This document shows positions 43,274 to 52,337 of a stretch of DNA of 64,000 nt, piece after piece. Location of the stretch: assembly GCF_900240285.1 (NCBI RefSeq), contig NZ_OESS01000004.1:124001-188000 (forward strand), in the 5' to 3' direction. The stretch comes from Halobacillus sp. Marseille-P3879 (GTDB lineage: Bacteria; Bacillota; Bacilli; Bacillales; Halobacillaceae). Position 1 is the stretch's first letter. Each line of letters opens with the position of its first letter. The notes beneath the pieces were generated by a model. It was given only the letters and a program-made list of their open reading frames with translations, made no database searches and was not told the origin of the DNA. A program made the position numbers and the translations under genes.

Positions 43274-44989
43274 CTATAGAAATACGCTTTTTTCAATTTG
43301 TTTCATCTCATAAAAGTAGCCCTGATGTCTCATCAGCTCACCATACGTTCCAGCTTCTACTACTTCCCCGTGGTCCATGACGATAATCTGGTCCATCCTC
43401 TCAAGTCCTGCGAGGCGATGACTTACGAGGATAAGCGTATCTTCTTCTGCCTGATCAAATAACTCTTCATATAGGGCCTGCTCGGTTAACGCATCGACTG
43501 AAGACGTCGGCTCATCAAGCAGCCACAAACGCTCTCCCTTCAGCATGGCACGTGCTAATGCCAGCCGCTGTTTCTCACCCCCAGAAAGGTTTTCCCCGCG
43601 TTCGAGCACTTCATCCTCCAGCGAAAAATGACTCAGCTTTACTTTATGAAGCGCATCAACCAGGACCTCATCCGCTTCCCCTTCTGCAGCGATCGCTAAG
43701 TTGTCCCGGATGCTGCCGTAGAAAAAGTGATTTTCCTGTAACACTACATTCGAACGTGCCCAAAGATCCTCTTGCTCTACATCTTCCAGGTTTACTCCAC
43801 CGAGGGCGATCTCCCCGTTAACATAGGGATGAATTTTTAACAGTAATTGCAGAAGCGTGGATTTTCCTGATCCGCTTGCTCCTACAATAGCTGTTTTCTT
43901 GCCCTGAGCAACATGCAGGCTGACATCGCTGATTGCTGCCTTGCTTTCTCCCGGAAAAGTAAAGTTTACTCCCGAGAATAATACAGACGGCGCCTGGTCA
44001 ATTGGCAGTTTCACCGGAGAATCCGGCTCTTTGCCTATATCTTCACGTACGACTGAAAATAAGCGTTTCGATGCATGTCGGCTATCCTCCAGATGGACGG
44101 GAAAAACAGCCATTGGGGTTGCATTTTCAAAAACAGTAAGGGAGATCATAACAAGCATGGCTAGAAAGATACCGTTTAAGTCCCCTTCAGCTACAAGCCA
44201 CGCCCCCACTCCAAGAACGAACCAGGAAACAATGAGGGAAACCATAGTATTCATGGAATGACTCAGGGTAGAATGCAGCCCTTCCTTTTCCTGCTCATAC
44301 ACATAATCGTTTGAAGCCAGGAGAAGCTGGTCTTCTTTTTCCCTGACCTTTTGATAAATTTTTAAATCACGATAACCGTACAGTAATTCTGCTGCTTCGG
44401 TCGACAATATCCCCCTTTGTTCACGGACCTGGGTATTAATACGTTTCTGTCTTACTGCAAATAACACGGGAACAACAAATCCAGTGAGCAGCAGCCCCGC
44501 CAACAGGACTACAGCCAGCGCAGCAGAATAAAAAGTTGTAAACACAATGGTACTTAGGAATACGACAACGAGAACGATCGGTGGATAGTAAACACGCAGG
44601 AAGAAGTTTTGCAGACTTTCTACATCTCCAACTATGCGCGATAGTAAATCGCCGCTTCGGTACTTCTGAAAAATTTGGGGGGCCAGCGGTTCCAGTTTTT
44701 TATAAAAAGACACACGCAAGTGACTGAGAATCGAAAATGTCGCACGGTGTGAAAAATATCGTTCCGCATAACGACTGATTGCTCTCGTAAAGCCAAATAA
44801 TTTAAGTATGGCTATGAGGACGGTTAATGCATACAGTGGAGGAATTAAAGCAGCTCGAGAAATTAGATAGCCGCTTGAAGCAAACAAACCGACAGCCGCT
44901 ATCCCCGCTAAATAGCCAAAAAAGACCGACAGGAAAATATCTTTTCTTTCTAGCACGACGAGTTTAACGACTGTTGCTAAATCCTTCAT
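43274..44989 (-). CDS. cydC: Thiol exporter ABC subunit CydC
   Basis: A 571-residue ABC exporter half-transporter with six N-terminal membrane segments and a C-terminal ATPase. Walker A is GASGSGKST, signature LSGGEKQRLALARA and Walker B LWLLDEPTSSVD. With CydD it exports cysteine/glutathione-type thiols needed to assemble cytochrome bd. It overlaps cydD by 4 bp (ATGA). In B. subtilis cydCD follow cydAB; here cydDC is separate from the oxidase genes at the window start. Confidence 0.92.
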   Translation of the reverse strand: MKDLATVVKLVVLERKDIFLSVFFGYLAGIAAVGLFASSGYLISRAALIPPLYALTVLIAILKLFGFTRAISRYAERYFSHRATFSILSHLRVSFYKKLEPLAPQIFQKYRSGDLLSRIVGDVESLQNFFLRVYYPPIVLVVVFLSTIVFTTFYSAALAVVLLAGLLLTGFVVPVLFAVRQKRINTQVREQRGILSTEAAELLYGYRDLKIYQKVREKEDQLLLASNDYVYEQEKEGLHSTLSHSMNTMVSLIVSWFVLGVGAWLVAEGDLNGIFLAMLVMISLTVFENATPMAVFPVHLEDSRHASKRLFSVVREDIGKEPDSPVKLPIDQAPSVLFSGVNFTFPGESKAAISDVSLHVAQGKKTAIVGASGSGKSTLLQLLLKIHPYVNGEIALGGVNLEDVEQEDLWARSNVVLQENHFFYGSIRDNLAIAAEGEADEVLVDALHKVKLSHFSLEDEVLERGENLSGGEKQRLALARAMLKGERLWLLDEPTSSVDALTEQALYEELFDQAEEDTLILVSHRLAGLERMDQIIVMDHGEVVEAGTYGELMRHQGYFYEMKQIEKSVFL

Positions 44990-46716
44990 TGCTTCTCTCC
45001 TCCTTGCTGAACAGAAACCATATCTTGATAATATGGAACTGAATGGATCAGTTCTTCATGCGTACCTTTGCCAATTAACTGCCCTTCTTCAAGCAGCAGA
45101 ATCTGGTCAGCAGCTTGAATCGTATGCAAACGATGAGCCACAGTGATCACGGTAGACGACCGCGACAATTCCTGAAGCGATTGCTGCAGAATTCGTTCCG
45201 TCTGCAGGTCCAGTCCCGTCGTTGGTTCATCAAATAAAATAATAGAGGGGCGTTTTAAGAAAGCCCTTGCTAAAGCGATTCGCTGCTTTTCACCTCCAGA
45301 AAGTCCGCGGCCGGCTTCTCCGATCGGTGTATCATAGCCATTTTTCAGTGTTTGAATAAATCCAGCAATGCCGGCTTTCTCAGCTGCCCGGATAATCTCT
45401 TCACGAGCTGCCCCGTTTGCCCCGATTGAAATGTTCTCAGCAATCGTCCCGGAGAATAAGTAAGGGTGCTGGGATATATAGCTTAACTGATTGAACCATT
45501 CCTCTTCCTCATATTTGAATAACGACTGGCCGGCAACTTTCACTTCACCTTCTTGAGGGGCCGTTAATCCAGCTATCAGATGAAGCAGCGTCGACTTACC
45601 TGAACCTGTCCGCCCTACAATGGCTGTTTGACTATACGGAGCAATAGAAGTGCTGATTGGCCCAAGAGCAAACCCCTCTTGCTTATAACGAAATACAGAC
45701 TCGTCAAGTTCAATTTCCGGAGGAGAAGAGGTAATGGTCAACGGTCGGTTTCCCCATTCCACCTGATGTGGATCCTTTTCTAATTCATCGGTCACCTTCT
45801 GAGCTGCAACCACGCTCCCCCTCCCCGCATGAAACGCACTGCCTGCATCTTTTAAAAATTGATAGAATTCAGGAGCGAGTATCAAAATAAAAAATGCTGA
45901 AAAAAATGAGATACTTTCATAAACTACAAGACGAATGGCAATTTCCATTGCAATTAAACCGATACTAAGCATAGAAATGAATTCAAGCATTAAGGAAGAC
46001 ACGAAAGCTACCTTTAATACTTCCATAGTAGCATCTCTAAATCCCAGGCTGCTTTCTTCAATCAGTTCCCTCTGCTTTCTTGCCCTGCCAAATAACTTCA
46101 GCGTTGTGAGGCCCTGAAGAGTGTCTAAGAATCTGCCGGAAAAGGCAGCAAGCTTCTCAAGCTGTTCCTCTGATTTCTTTTTAGTCATCACTCCGATTAG
46201 TGCCATAAAAAAAGGTATAAATGGCGCAGTAATGAGCATAATTAAACCCGAGTAGATGTGATGGTAGAACACTGCAGCTAAAATCAACAATGGCACAATA
46301 GCCGTTTGAATCATTTGAGGGATATAACTGCTGAAGTAGCTGTCAACGTCATCTGAAGCATCCATTAAAATGCTTATTTTTCTTCCTGACTGGCCCTGCA
46401 TCGAAGCCTGCACAGGATTTTTAGCGAATTTATTTAATAAAGCTGTTCTAAAACTGATTTTTGCCCTGGAAGCCAGTTTCACACCTGATCTTCCTGAAAT
46501 GTAAGTGAGCGCTGCCCTGAGGACAAGCACTGCAAATAAACCCACTAGCAGCGGGATGACTGCATCAAACGATAATTTTTTCAGAAAAACCCCTTCGATA
46601 ACCGCAACAAAATAATACGCTTGTCCAATGATCGCTGCTCCCATCAGGAGCGACGTACATACAAGCACAACCATTATCGAACGCTGGGAAAAGGCGAATT
46701 GTTTGAGGTGCTTCAT
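44986..46716 (-). CDS. cydD: Thiol exporter ABC subunit CydD
   Basis: A 576-residue ABC half-transporter, partner of CydC. Walker A GRTGSGKST, signature LSGGEKQRIALARA and Walker B IILFDEPTTGLD are intact; about six membrane segments precede them. It is the first gene of the operon, with a TATAAT promoter and a Rex site covering the transcription start. This implies expression when NADH/NAD+ rises, i.e. at low oxygen. The start is ATG at 46716 behind AGGAGC. Confidence 0.92.
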   Translation of the reverse strand: MKHLKQFAFSQRSIMVVLVCTSLLMGAAIIGQAYYFVAVIEGVFLKKLSFDAVIPLLVGLFAVLVLRAALTYISGRSGVKLASRAKISFRTALLNKFAKNPVQASMQGQSGRKISILMDASDDVDSYFSSYIPQMIQTAIVPLLILAAVFYHHIYSGLIMLITAPFIPFFMALIGVMTKKKSEEQLEKLAAFSGRFLDTLQGLTTLKLFGRARKQRELIEESSLGFRDATMEVLKVAFVSSLMLEFISMLSIGLIAMEIAIRLVVYESISFFSAFFILILAPEFYQFLKDAGSAFHAGRGSVVAAQKVTDELEKDPHQVEWGNRPLTITSSPPEIELDESVFRYKQEGFALGPISTSIAPYSQTAIVGRTGSGKSTLLHLIAGLTAPQEGEVKVAGQSLFKYEEEEWFNQLSYISQHPYLFSGTIAENISIGANGAAREEIIRAAEKAGIAGFIQTLKNGYDTPIGEAGRGLSGGEKQRIALARAFLKRPSIILFDEPTTGLDLQTERILQQSLQELSRSSTVITVAHRLHTIQAADQILLLEEGQLIGKGTHEELIHSVPYYQDMVSVQQGGEKQ

Positions 46717-46743
46717 AACCTATAGCTCCTATCTAAACAACAT

Positions 46744-46771
46744 TCGTGAAACATTTCACATGGTGATTATA
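46744..46771 (-). promoter_or_regulatory. Rex operator at the cydDC promoter
   Basis: TCGTGAAACATTTCACAT (46744-46761) matches the Rex consensus TTGTGAAATATTTCACAA at 15 of 18 positions. TATAAT (46766-46771, leftward) is the -10, so Rex would sit on the transcription start. Confidence 0.82.
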
Positions 46772-46918
46772 TTACATAATGATGCTTTTTGTGAATCTTT
46801 TTGTTTATTATCTCCATTCTATCAAACCCATTGCCGTTCTATTCGATCTGATGTAAAACTCCCAGGCACCTGATTTATATGCACCCCAATACCAAGCTAT
46901 AAAAAGGACGTGTTTTTA

Positions 46919-48709
46919 TTGACCCGGTTTACTTGGTTCAGTTTATTTACAGCTGCAGCATTTATAAAGTTAACGGCAGTCAGTCATTATCTGCTTGATG
47001 ACATATCAAAAGGGGCACTGTTAATCTCTCTAAGTTTTTCCCTTTTGATTTTCAGCATGATATTGCTTATGAAGAAATATTATATCTGGTATGGAGCAGT
47101 CGTTTCTTTAGTCATCAGCTTTTATTGCTGGTCCTCCTATTTGTACATGGATTATTTTCATACGCCTTTTTCTTCTTACATCACGCTGCAGACTTCTAAT
47201 TTATCAGGAATGTCTGAAAGTATCTTTGGGCAAATCTCAGGGTGGCATGTTGTCTTTTTCGCAGATCTTCTTCTATTAACCGCATGGCTTTTGTATATCA
47301 AATGGAGCAGCACTTCTACCGCTGCTGAGGTGAATAGAAATTGGAAACCATTCACAGCTGTCATCGTTCTCGCGCTCCTCTTTTTATCTTTAAAACCTAT
47401 TTCCATGCAGGTCAGTGGCAAAGGCCATTTATTGTTTAAAAAATATACGACGGATTCCCACCTGAGTAATTATGGAGTCATTGGACACCAGGCCATTGAC
47501 TGGATTGAATTTTTAACTTCCCGGCAGGTGCTGGAGCTTTCAGCAGAGGAGAAAGAAGAGATCAATGAGCTTCTGATCAATCAAGATCGGGCGACCCCTA
47601 GAGAAGATCCATTATTAATGCCGGGAATTTTTGAAGACAAGAACTTGCTTATGATTCAATTTGAGTCCCTGCAGCAATTTGTTATCGGAGAGAAAGTAAA
47701 CGGACAGGAAATCACGCCAAATCTGAACAAACTTACTGAGACAGGGATCTCTTTTGAAAATTACTATCCTCAAACAGCAGAAGGAAACAGCTCCGATGCA
47801 GAACTGCTCGTTTTTAATAGTCTTTACCCGCTAAAAGAAGGAAGCACTTTCTTTCGATACCCTGCAGTCACTTACCCATCGCTTGCCAAAGATTTTAACA
47901 AAGAAGGCTATGCGACTGCAGCCTTTCATGGAGATGAGGGAACGTTTTGGAATCGAAATGCTGTATTTCCTTCGATGGGATTTGAACGATACTATGACAT
48001 CAATGATTACAGGAATGCCGAAGAAAATACCATTGGGATGGGACTGAGTGATGAAAGTTTCTTTGAACAATCTGCAGAGCATATTAGGAAGCTGCCACAC
48101 CCATATTTAGCAAGCTTAATCACATTAACGTCACACACGCCTTTTCTACTTCCTGAGGAAGAGAAACGAATTGAAACCGGGGAGATGGAACAGACATCTC
48201 TAGGGAATTATTTTGAAAGTGTGCATTACACCGATCATTATTTAGGAAAATTTTTAGAGGAACTCGAACAAAACGGGGAGTTGGATGATACAGTCGTGGT
48301 TGTCTACGGGGACCATAACGGCATCTTTAAAGAATCAAAAAGTGAGGTAGAGAAGTGGAGCGGCCGGACGATCTCTGATGAGAAGTGGCGGACCGAATAC
48401 ACCTCAGTACCTTTACTGGTTTCAAGTCCTGACCTAAAAACCCCACTTGCTATTGAAGATGTGGCGGGACAAATTGATACAGCCCCAACGCTTAGAGATT
48501 GGTTCGGATTCCCTGACCACCCAACGGCACTTGGGCATAACCTGAATCAATTCGTTAATGATGATGTTTTCCTTCTTCGAGGTGATTACGGGGAAAGAGT
48601 GGTTATCCAACAAGAAGGACAAGTTACCGACTATGAGGACGTACACTTTGAGCTGCTTAATGCATCAGAGCAAATGATTAAATCGAACTTCAGTCATACG
48701 ACAAATTAA
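46919..48709 (+). CDS. LtaS-family lipoteichoic acid synthase-like protein
   Basis: A 596-residue protein with five N-terminal membrane segments and a large extracellular sulfatase-fold domain (about 225-580). Metal and catalytic motifs are FESLQQF (Glu249), EGNSSDAE with Ser291 where LtaS enzymes usually have the Thr nucleophile in GKTSDSE, and VVVYGDHNGIF. It would transfer glycerol-phosphate from phosphatidylglycerol to a lipid or other acceptor. The start is TTG at 46919, ten bases after AAGGA; GTG at 46910 touches that site. The Thr-to-Ser change and low similarity mean it may be a primase or an alternative synthase and not the main LtaS. Confidence 0.82.
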   Translation: MTRFTWFSLFTAAAFIKLTAVSHYLLDDISKGALLISLSFSLLIFSMILLMKKYYIWYGAVVSLVISFYCWSSYLYMDYFHTPFSSYITLQTSNLSGMSESIFGQISGWHVVFFADLLLLTAWLLYIKWSSTSTAAEVNRNWKPFTAVIVLALLFLSLKPISMQVSGKGHLLFKKYTTDSHLSNYGVIGHQAIDWIEFLTSRQVLELSAEEKEEINELLINQDRATPREDPLLMPGIFEDKNLLMIQFESLQQFVIGEKVNGQEITPNLNKLTETGISFENYYPQTAEGNSSDAELLVFNSLYPLKEGSTFFRYPAVTYPSLAKDFNKEGYATAAFHGDEGTFWNRNAVFPSMGFERYYDINDYRNAEENTIGMGLSDESFFEQSAEHIRKLPHPYLASLITLTSHTPFLLPEEEKRIETGEMEQTSLGNYFESVHYTDHYLGKFLEELEQNGELDDTVVVVYGDHNGIFKESKSEVEKWSGRTISDEKWRTEYTSVPLLVSSPDLKTPLAIEDVAGQIDTAPTLRDWFGFPDHPTALGHNLNQFVNDDVFLLRGDYGERVVIQQEGQVTDYEDVHFELLNASEQMIKSNFSHTTN

Positions 48710-48710
48710 A

Positions 48711-48745
48711 AATGAGGGCCCTGCTTCTTCAGCAGGGCTCATTCT
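48711..48745. terminator. Bidirectional terminator
   Basis: AATGAGGGCCCTGC / GCAGGGCTCATT (48711-48724 and 48732-48743), one bulge, between converging genes. Confidence 0.82.
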
Positions 48746-48748
48746 TTA

Positions 48749-49756
48749 TTATGATTTAATTTGATTGATCTCGATTCGCTGCCCGGAGGTTTGCGACAGA
48801 CCGGCCGCTTGATTGACAAGCGTTAACTCTATGGCATCTTCTTTAGTGATCACCGGCTCCTCACTTCCTTCAATCGCCTGCACCCATTGTTCCATAGGCG
48901 TCGACAGTTGAGCAGGGAGATTTTCCGGGTAAACCCAGTTCTCTCTGTCAAATTGAGCACTTTTTATACGAACGGTGTTTTGTTCAATTAACAGAGTACC
49001 TTCTGTGCCATAAAGCTCTAACTGAAACGGACTTCCTGAGGACACGAAGCTTGTCTCCAGCACGCCGAGTACGCCTTTTCCATATTCAACAAGCGCCACT
49101 GCGTGATCATCCACACCCGGATGGAATACAGATTGCAAACGAGCGGTGACAGCAACGGGCGTTCCAGCCAACCGGTTTGCCAAATAAATCGGGTGGGCTC
49201 CAAGATCGATAAAGGCGCCTCCTCCAGTTTTCTCTTTTTCATAGAAATGTGATGGCAGCCAGCCCTCAGGGTTCTGACTTGTGGACACAGCCCCATTGTG
49301 GGCAACACGGCATCGTACCATGGTGAGTTGTCCGAGCCACTCATTATCTACAGCCTGTTGGGCATAGAGGTAATAATCCTCTCCTAATCGTGGAAGGGAA
49401 ATCATAAATTCCACCTCGGCTTTTTCCACTTCTGCAAGAATGCCATCACATTCTTCTATCGTTAAAGCCAGCACCTTTTCAGTAAAAATATGTTTTCCAT
49501 GCTGAGCGGCCTTCATCAGCACATCCTTGTGCTCGCTTGTAGGTGCAGTTACAATCACTCCATCAACCGATGGATTTGATAACACCGATTCCAGTTCAGC
49601 TTCGAACGGAACATTGAGCTCTCTGCTCCATTCCTCTCCCCGCACACGATCTTCATCCCATACCATTTCAATGGAAATATTCTCAAGTTCCGTTGCCTGT
49701 TTCGCATAATCTACGGCATGAACATGCCATTTACTTAATAGTGCTACTCTAATCAT
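48749..49756 (-). CDS. Gfo/Idh/MocA family oxidoreductase
   Basis: A 335-residue NAD(P)-dependent dehydrogenase of the Gfo/Idh/MocA superfamily. The Rossmann part (about 1-115) contains VIVTAPTSEHKDVLMKAAQ and HIFTEKVLALTIEEC, where EK is the conserved catalytic Lys motif. The C-domain has GGGAFIDLGAHPIYLANRLAG. These enzymes oxidise sugars or inositols. The start is ATG at 49756 behind AAAAAAGGTGG. It follows the small membrane protein gene by 16 bp. Substrate unknown. Confidence 0.85.
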   Translation of the reverse strand: MIRVALLSKWHVHAVDYAKQATELENISIEMVWDEDRVRGEEWSRELNVPFEAELESVLSNPSVDGVIVTAPTSEHKDVLMKAAQHGKHIFTEKVLALTIEECDGILAEVEKAEVEFMISLPRLGEDYYLYAQQAVDNEWLGQLTMVRCRVAHNGAVSTSQNPEGWLPSHFYEKEKTGGGAFIDLGAHPIYLANRLAGTPVAVTARLQSVFHPGVDDHAVALVEYGKGVLGVLETSFVSSGSPFQLELYGTEGTLLIEQNTVRIKSAQFDRENWVYPENLPAQLSTPMEQWVQAIEGSEEPVITKEDAIELTLVNQAAGLSQTSGQRIEINQIKS

Positions 49757-49772
49757 ATGAACCACCTTTTTT

Positions 49773-50210
49773 CTATATTTCAATTCTCTCCCTAAGAGAG
49801 ACTCTCAGCTCTCGGGTATCCTGTTCTTCCAGCCAGTCCGTATGGATTTCCTGCTCTCGGCCGTCGTTCATTTTCAATAGAATAATATCGTTAACCTCCG
49901 CGACTTCTTCCACTTGTTCATACTTCACTGCTTTTCTCGGCCAAATCGTTCCTTTATCAAACGTCACTCGATCTTCTTCCATCCGAATATAGTCTTTCTC
50001 CGGCATCCGGAAATATTGGATCATTTCCCATACCCCGGTTATAAATAGAACCGCAGCAAGATAAACAAGAAATACCGGAGTACGTCCCGTCGTGAATATT
50101 TCAAGAATAAAAAAGCTGAGACTTGAGATAATCCCCCCTAACGCGCCCCACGCTTTTTTCGTCCATTTTTTACTGGGGGCGTAGGGAAAATTTTTATTTG
50201 TGGTATTAAT
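49773..50210 (-). CDS. Two-TM protein with PH-like tail, probable ATT start
   Basis: A 145-residue membrane protein when read from ATT at 50208-50210, which has AAAGGAG eight bases upstream (50219-50225). The frame is blocked by a stop just before. Residues about 22-39 and 46-64 are membrane segments (SSLSFFILEIF and VFLVYLAAVLFITGVWE), followed by a cytosolic domain of about 80 residues with alternating charged and aliphatic residues, like the C-terminal part of bacterial PH (DUF) membrane proteins. An ATG-only reading would start at 50024 and lose both segments. There is no ATG, GTG or TTG in the upstream part. Function unknown. Neighbours on both sides are in the same direction with short gaps, so it is one of an operon. 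Confidence 0.72.
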   Translation of the reverse strand: MNTTNKNFPYAPSKKWTKKAWGALGGIISSLSFFILEIFTTGRTPVFLVYLAAVLFITGVWEMIQYFRMPEKDYIRMEEDRVTFDKGTIWPRKAVKYEQVEEVAEVNDIILLKMNDGREQEIHTDWLEEQDTRELRVSLRERIEI

Positions 50211-50226
50211 TTATGTCACTCCTTTT

Positions 50227-50658
50227 TTAACTCATGATCAGCATGTCATCCTCATCAAATTCCCACAACTCTCCATACGCCACTTCCCAGTAGTAACCAT
50301 CAGGATCAGCAAAGTATCCGCTGTAGCCGCCCCAGAATACGTTCTGTGCCGGCTTTACTATCCGGGCACCTGCTGATTCAGCTTTAGACATAATTTCATC
50401 TACTTCCTGTTTTGACTTTGCATTATAGGCCAGGGTGATCCCGGAAAACCCGCTTCTTTCTGGGGGATGCCCTTCATTTATATCCTTCGCAAGCTCCTCT
50501 AGAGGGTAGAGCGCAAGCTTAGATCCTGGATTGTGAAAAAAGATAATTTCCGGCTCGTCCTTCGTTTCTGAAGAAGCAAAGCCCAGCCCATCACGATAGA
50601 ACGCCACAGATTTCTTCATATCGTGGACACCAAGGGTGATCAAATTGATTCTATTCAT
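50227..50658 (-). CDS. VOC family glyoxalase-like protein
   Basis: A 143-residue vicinal-oxygen-chelate protein. It opens INLITLGVHDMKKSVAFYRD and ends with GYFADPDGYYWEVAYGELWE, the paired beta-alpha-beta-beta-beta modules with a metal-binding Glu. The family includes glyoxalase I, dioxygenases and resistance proteins; the specific activity is unknown. The start is ATG at 50658 behind AAGGAG; longer frames lack one. It precedes the ATT-start gene by 16 bp. Confidence 0.83.
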   Translation of the reverse strand: MNRINLITLGVHDMKKSVAFYRDGLGFASSETKDEPEIIFFHNPGSKLALYPLEELAKDINEGHPPERSGFSGITLAYNAKSKQEVDEIMSKAESAGARIVKPAQNVFWGGYSGYFADPDGYYWEVAYGELWEFDEDDMLIMS

Positions 50659-50718
50659 ATGAGATCTCCTTTTTATTAAACTATCATCCAGTCGTTCCCT
50701 CTCATTACACAATTCCTC

Positions 50719-51666
50719 TTAACCGGACCTCTTATTAAAATAATCAATTAAGCCCATCGCACACACCTCAAAATCCAGCTTTAACACGTCGTATACAGGG
50801 TGATCATCAGGAATTTGAAACTCTTTTAAATAGTCACTTACTTTATCGTGGAGGCGTCTCTTCGCGCCCTCGACCCCTTCTCCATTTTTAAAGGCCTGCT
50901 CCCCGGCTTCTAAGAATACAGGCAGCCAGCTTGATACTTGTTCCAGAGCTTTATCGGGCTCTTCCGATTTGCCAAAATGGCCAAAATAAATGCGCTCCAG
51001 TTCCATTTCCTTAAACCGTTGAATCGATCTCTCCATTGCCTCAGGATCAAATTGGTTTGGGGATGTAGAAGGCAGATAAAATAGTATTCCGTTTTCCTCC
51101 GCTTGATGATAACGGATTCCAGCAGTATCTCCTGTAAAAATTCCTTTACTGGCAGGGTCATAAATACCTATGTGGTGCTTAGCGTGACCAGGAGTGTCTA
51201 AAAATTGCAAGGACCGGTTGGAACTGATTTGCAAAGTATCGCCATCTTCCTTAACGATAAGTCTGTCCTCAGGAATAGGCAGAATCGGGTCAAACAATTG
51301 ATTAAACGCATCACCATAAACCACTCTCGCTCCTTCTATTAACCTCGAAGGCTCTGCTAAATGACGCTTCCCTTTCTTATGTACAATAACTTCAGCATTA
51401 GGACACTCCCTCAACAGAAGACCGGCACCTCCAGCGTGATCTAGATGAATGTGGGTTAAGATAATAAAACGAACATCCCCAGCGTTTAACCCCAGGTCTT
51501 TTAACCCCTGCAATATTCTTGGCACAGACGGACTCGGACCAGTTTCAACTAACGTTAAATACTCTTCATCCATCACATACGTACCTGTGCGCCCTGGAAC
51601 TCCTAAATCAAAACCATCAATTAAATGAATACGGTTGCCTAAGTTAATGGGAGCCTTTGTTTCCAA
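50719..51666 (-). CDS. MBL-fold metallo-hydrolase
   Basis: A 315-residue metallo-beta-lactamase-fold enzyme. The zinc motif THIHLDHAGG (His72, His74, Asp76, His77) is intact; further ligands are His in DTPGHAKHHIG and Asp in FTGDTAG. Its length and C-terminal extension fit the GloB-like/thioester or lactone-hydrolase group. No substrate can be given. The start is ATG at 51666 after AAAGAGGTGA. It heads the leftward run MBL, VOC, two-TM protein, oxidoreductase. Confidence 0.85.
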   Translation of the reverse strand: METKAPINLGNRIHLIDGFDLGVPGRTGTYVMDEEYLTLVETGPSPSVPRILQGLKDLGLNAGDVRFIILTHIHLDHAGGAGLLLRECPNAEVIVHKKGKRHLAEPSRLIEGARVVYGDAFNQLFDPILPIPEDRLIVKEDGDTLQISSNRSLQFLDTPGHAKHHIGIYDPASKGIFTGDTAGIRYHQAEENGILFYLPSTSPNQFDPEAMERSIQRFKEMELERIYFGHFGKSEEPDKALEQVSSWLPVFLEAGEQAFKNGEGVEGAKRRLHDKVSDYLKEFQIPDDHPVYDVLKLDFEVCAMGLIDYFNKRSG

Positions 51667-51809
51667 TGCAGATCACCTCTTTTATAGTCTTACTTCCAGT
51701 TTACTAAATAATGGATGACAATGTAATGAATATGTCTAACAATTCTGTTATTTGGTTTTGTCACATTTATGGGCTGGGTGCGTATCATGTTTTTGAGGAG
51801 TTGATGAAC

Positions 51810-52169
51810 ATGACAGATGACCGTAATATGTATTCCCCATCCCATCAACAGATGAAGCCCACCCATCACCAGTGCAATAAATATAAATACTATCACGTGA
51901 TGGGAACAACAGAAGACGGTAACTCATTTGATGGAATTATATTAGATGCAAATGAAAATGAAGTGGAAATGTTAATGAGTGAGGATGTTATGGTCGACGA
52001 GCACGGTAACCCGGAAGATGAGAGCAGACAATATTATGGAGGGTACGGAAGGAGAAGAGCACGCCGCTTTAGAAGAACCATTCTCCCGCTGGCCGCGCTT
52101 ACTTCATTATTATTATATCCGTACGGCCGCCCGTATTACCCTTACTACCCTTATTATCCTTATTATTAA
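51810..52169 (+). CDS. PYY-repeat-tailed hypothetical protein
   Basis: A 119-residue protein of unknown function. The first part has a small beta-rich region (YKYYHVMGTTEDGNSFDGII and VEMLMSEDVMVDEHGN), then an Arg-rich patch (GRRRARRFRRT), a hydrophobic segment (LPLAALTSLLLYPYG) and a tail of PYY repeats. The tail resembles Tyr-rich spore-coat or cell-surface proteins, which is only suggestive. The start is ATG at 51810, nine bases after GAGGAG. It has its own terminator. Confidence 0.65.
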   Translation: MTDDRNMYSPSHQQMKPTHHQCNKYKYYHVMGTTEDGNSFDGIILDANENEVEMLMSEDVMVDEHGNPEDESRQYYGGYGRRRARRFRRTILPLAALTSLLLYPYGRPYYPYYPYYPYY

Positions 52170-52175
52170 TTGTTG

Positions 52176-52205
52176 GAGAGGGAGATTGTGCCCCTCTCTT
52201 TTTGC
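52176..52205 (+). terminator. Terminator after the PYY-tailed gene
   Basis: Stem GAGAGGG / CCCTCTC (52176-52182 and 52192-52198) followed by a T-run. Confidence 0.85.
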
Positions 52206-52296
52206 TGTTCTTATTTAATGGTATCACCCAAGAATGTCTAACTGGTTTCTCAGGTTCTTACAAGAGAATTTAAATATAAACGATCTATTAAACGAT

Positions 52297-52334
52297 AAAA
52301 GGATGAGGCTGACACCTGGCAGCCTCATCCTTTT
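52297..52334. terminator. Terminator of the leftward mini-regulator gene
   Basis: Perfect 15-bp stem AAAAGGATGAGGCTG / CAGCCTCATCCTTTT (52297-52311 and 52320-52334), T-run leftward. Confidence 0.9.
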
Positions 52335-52337
52335 AAT

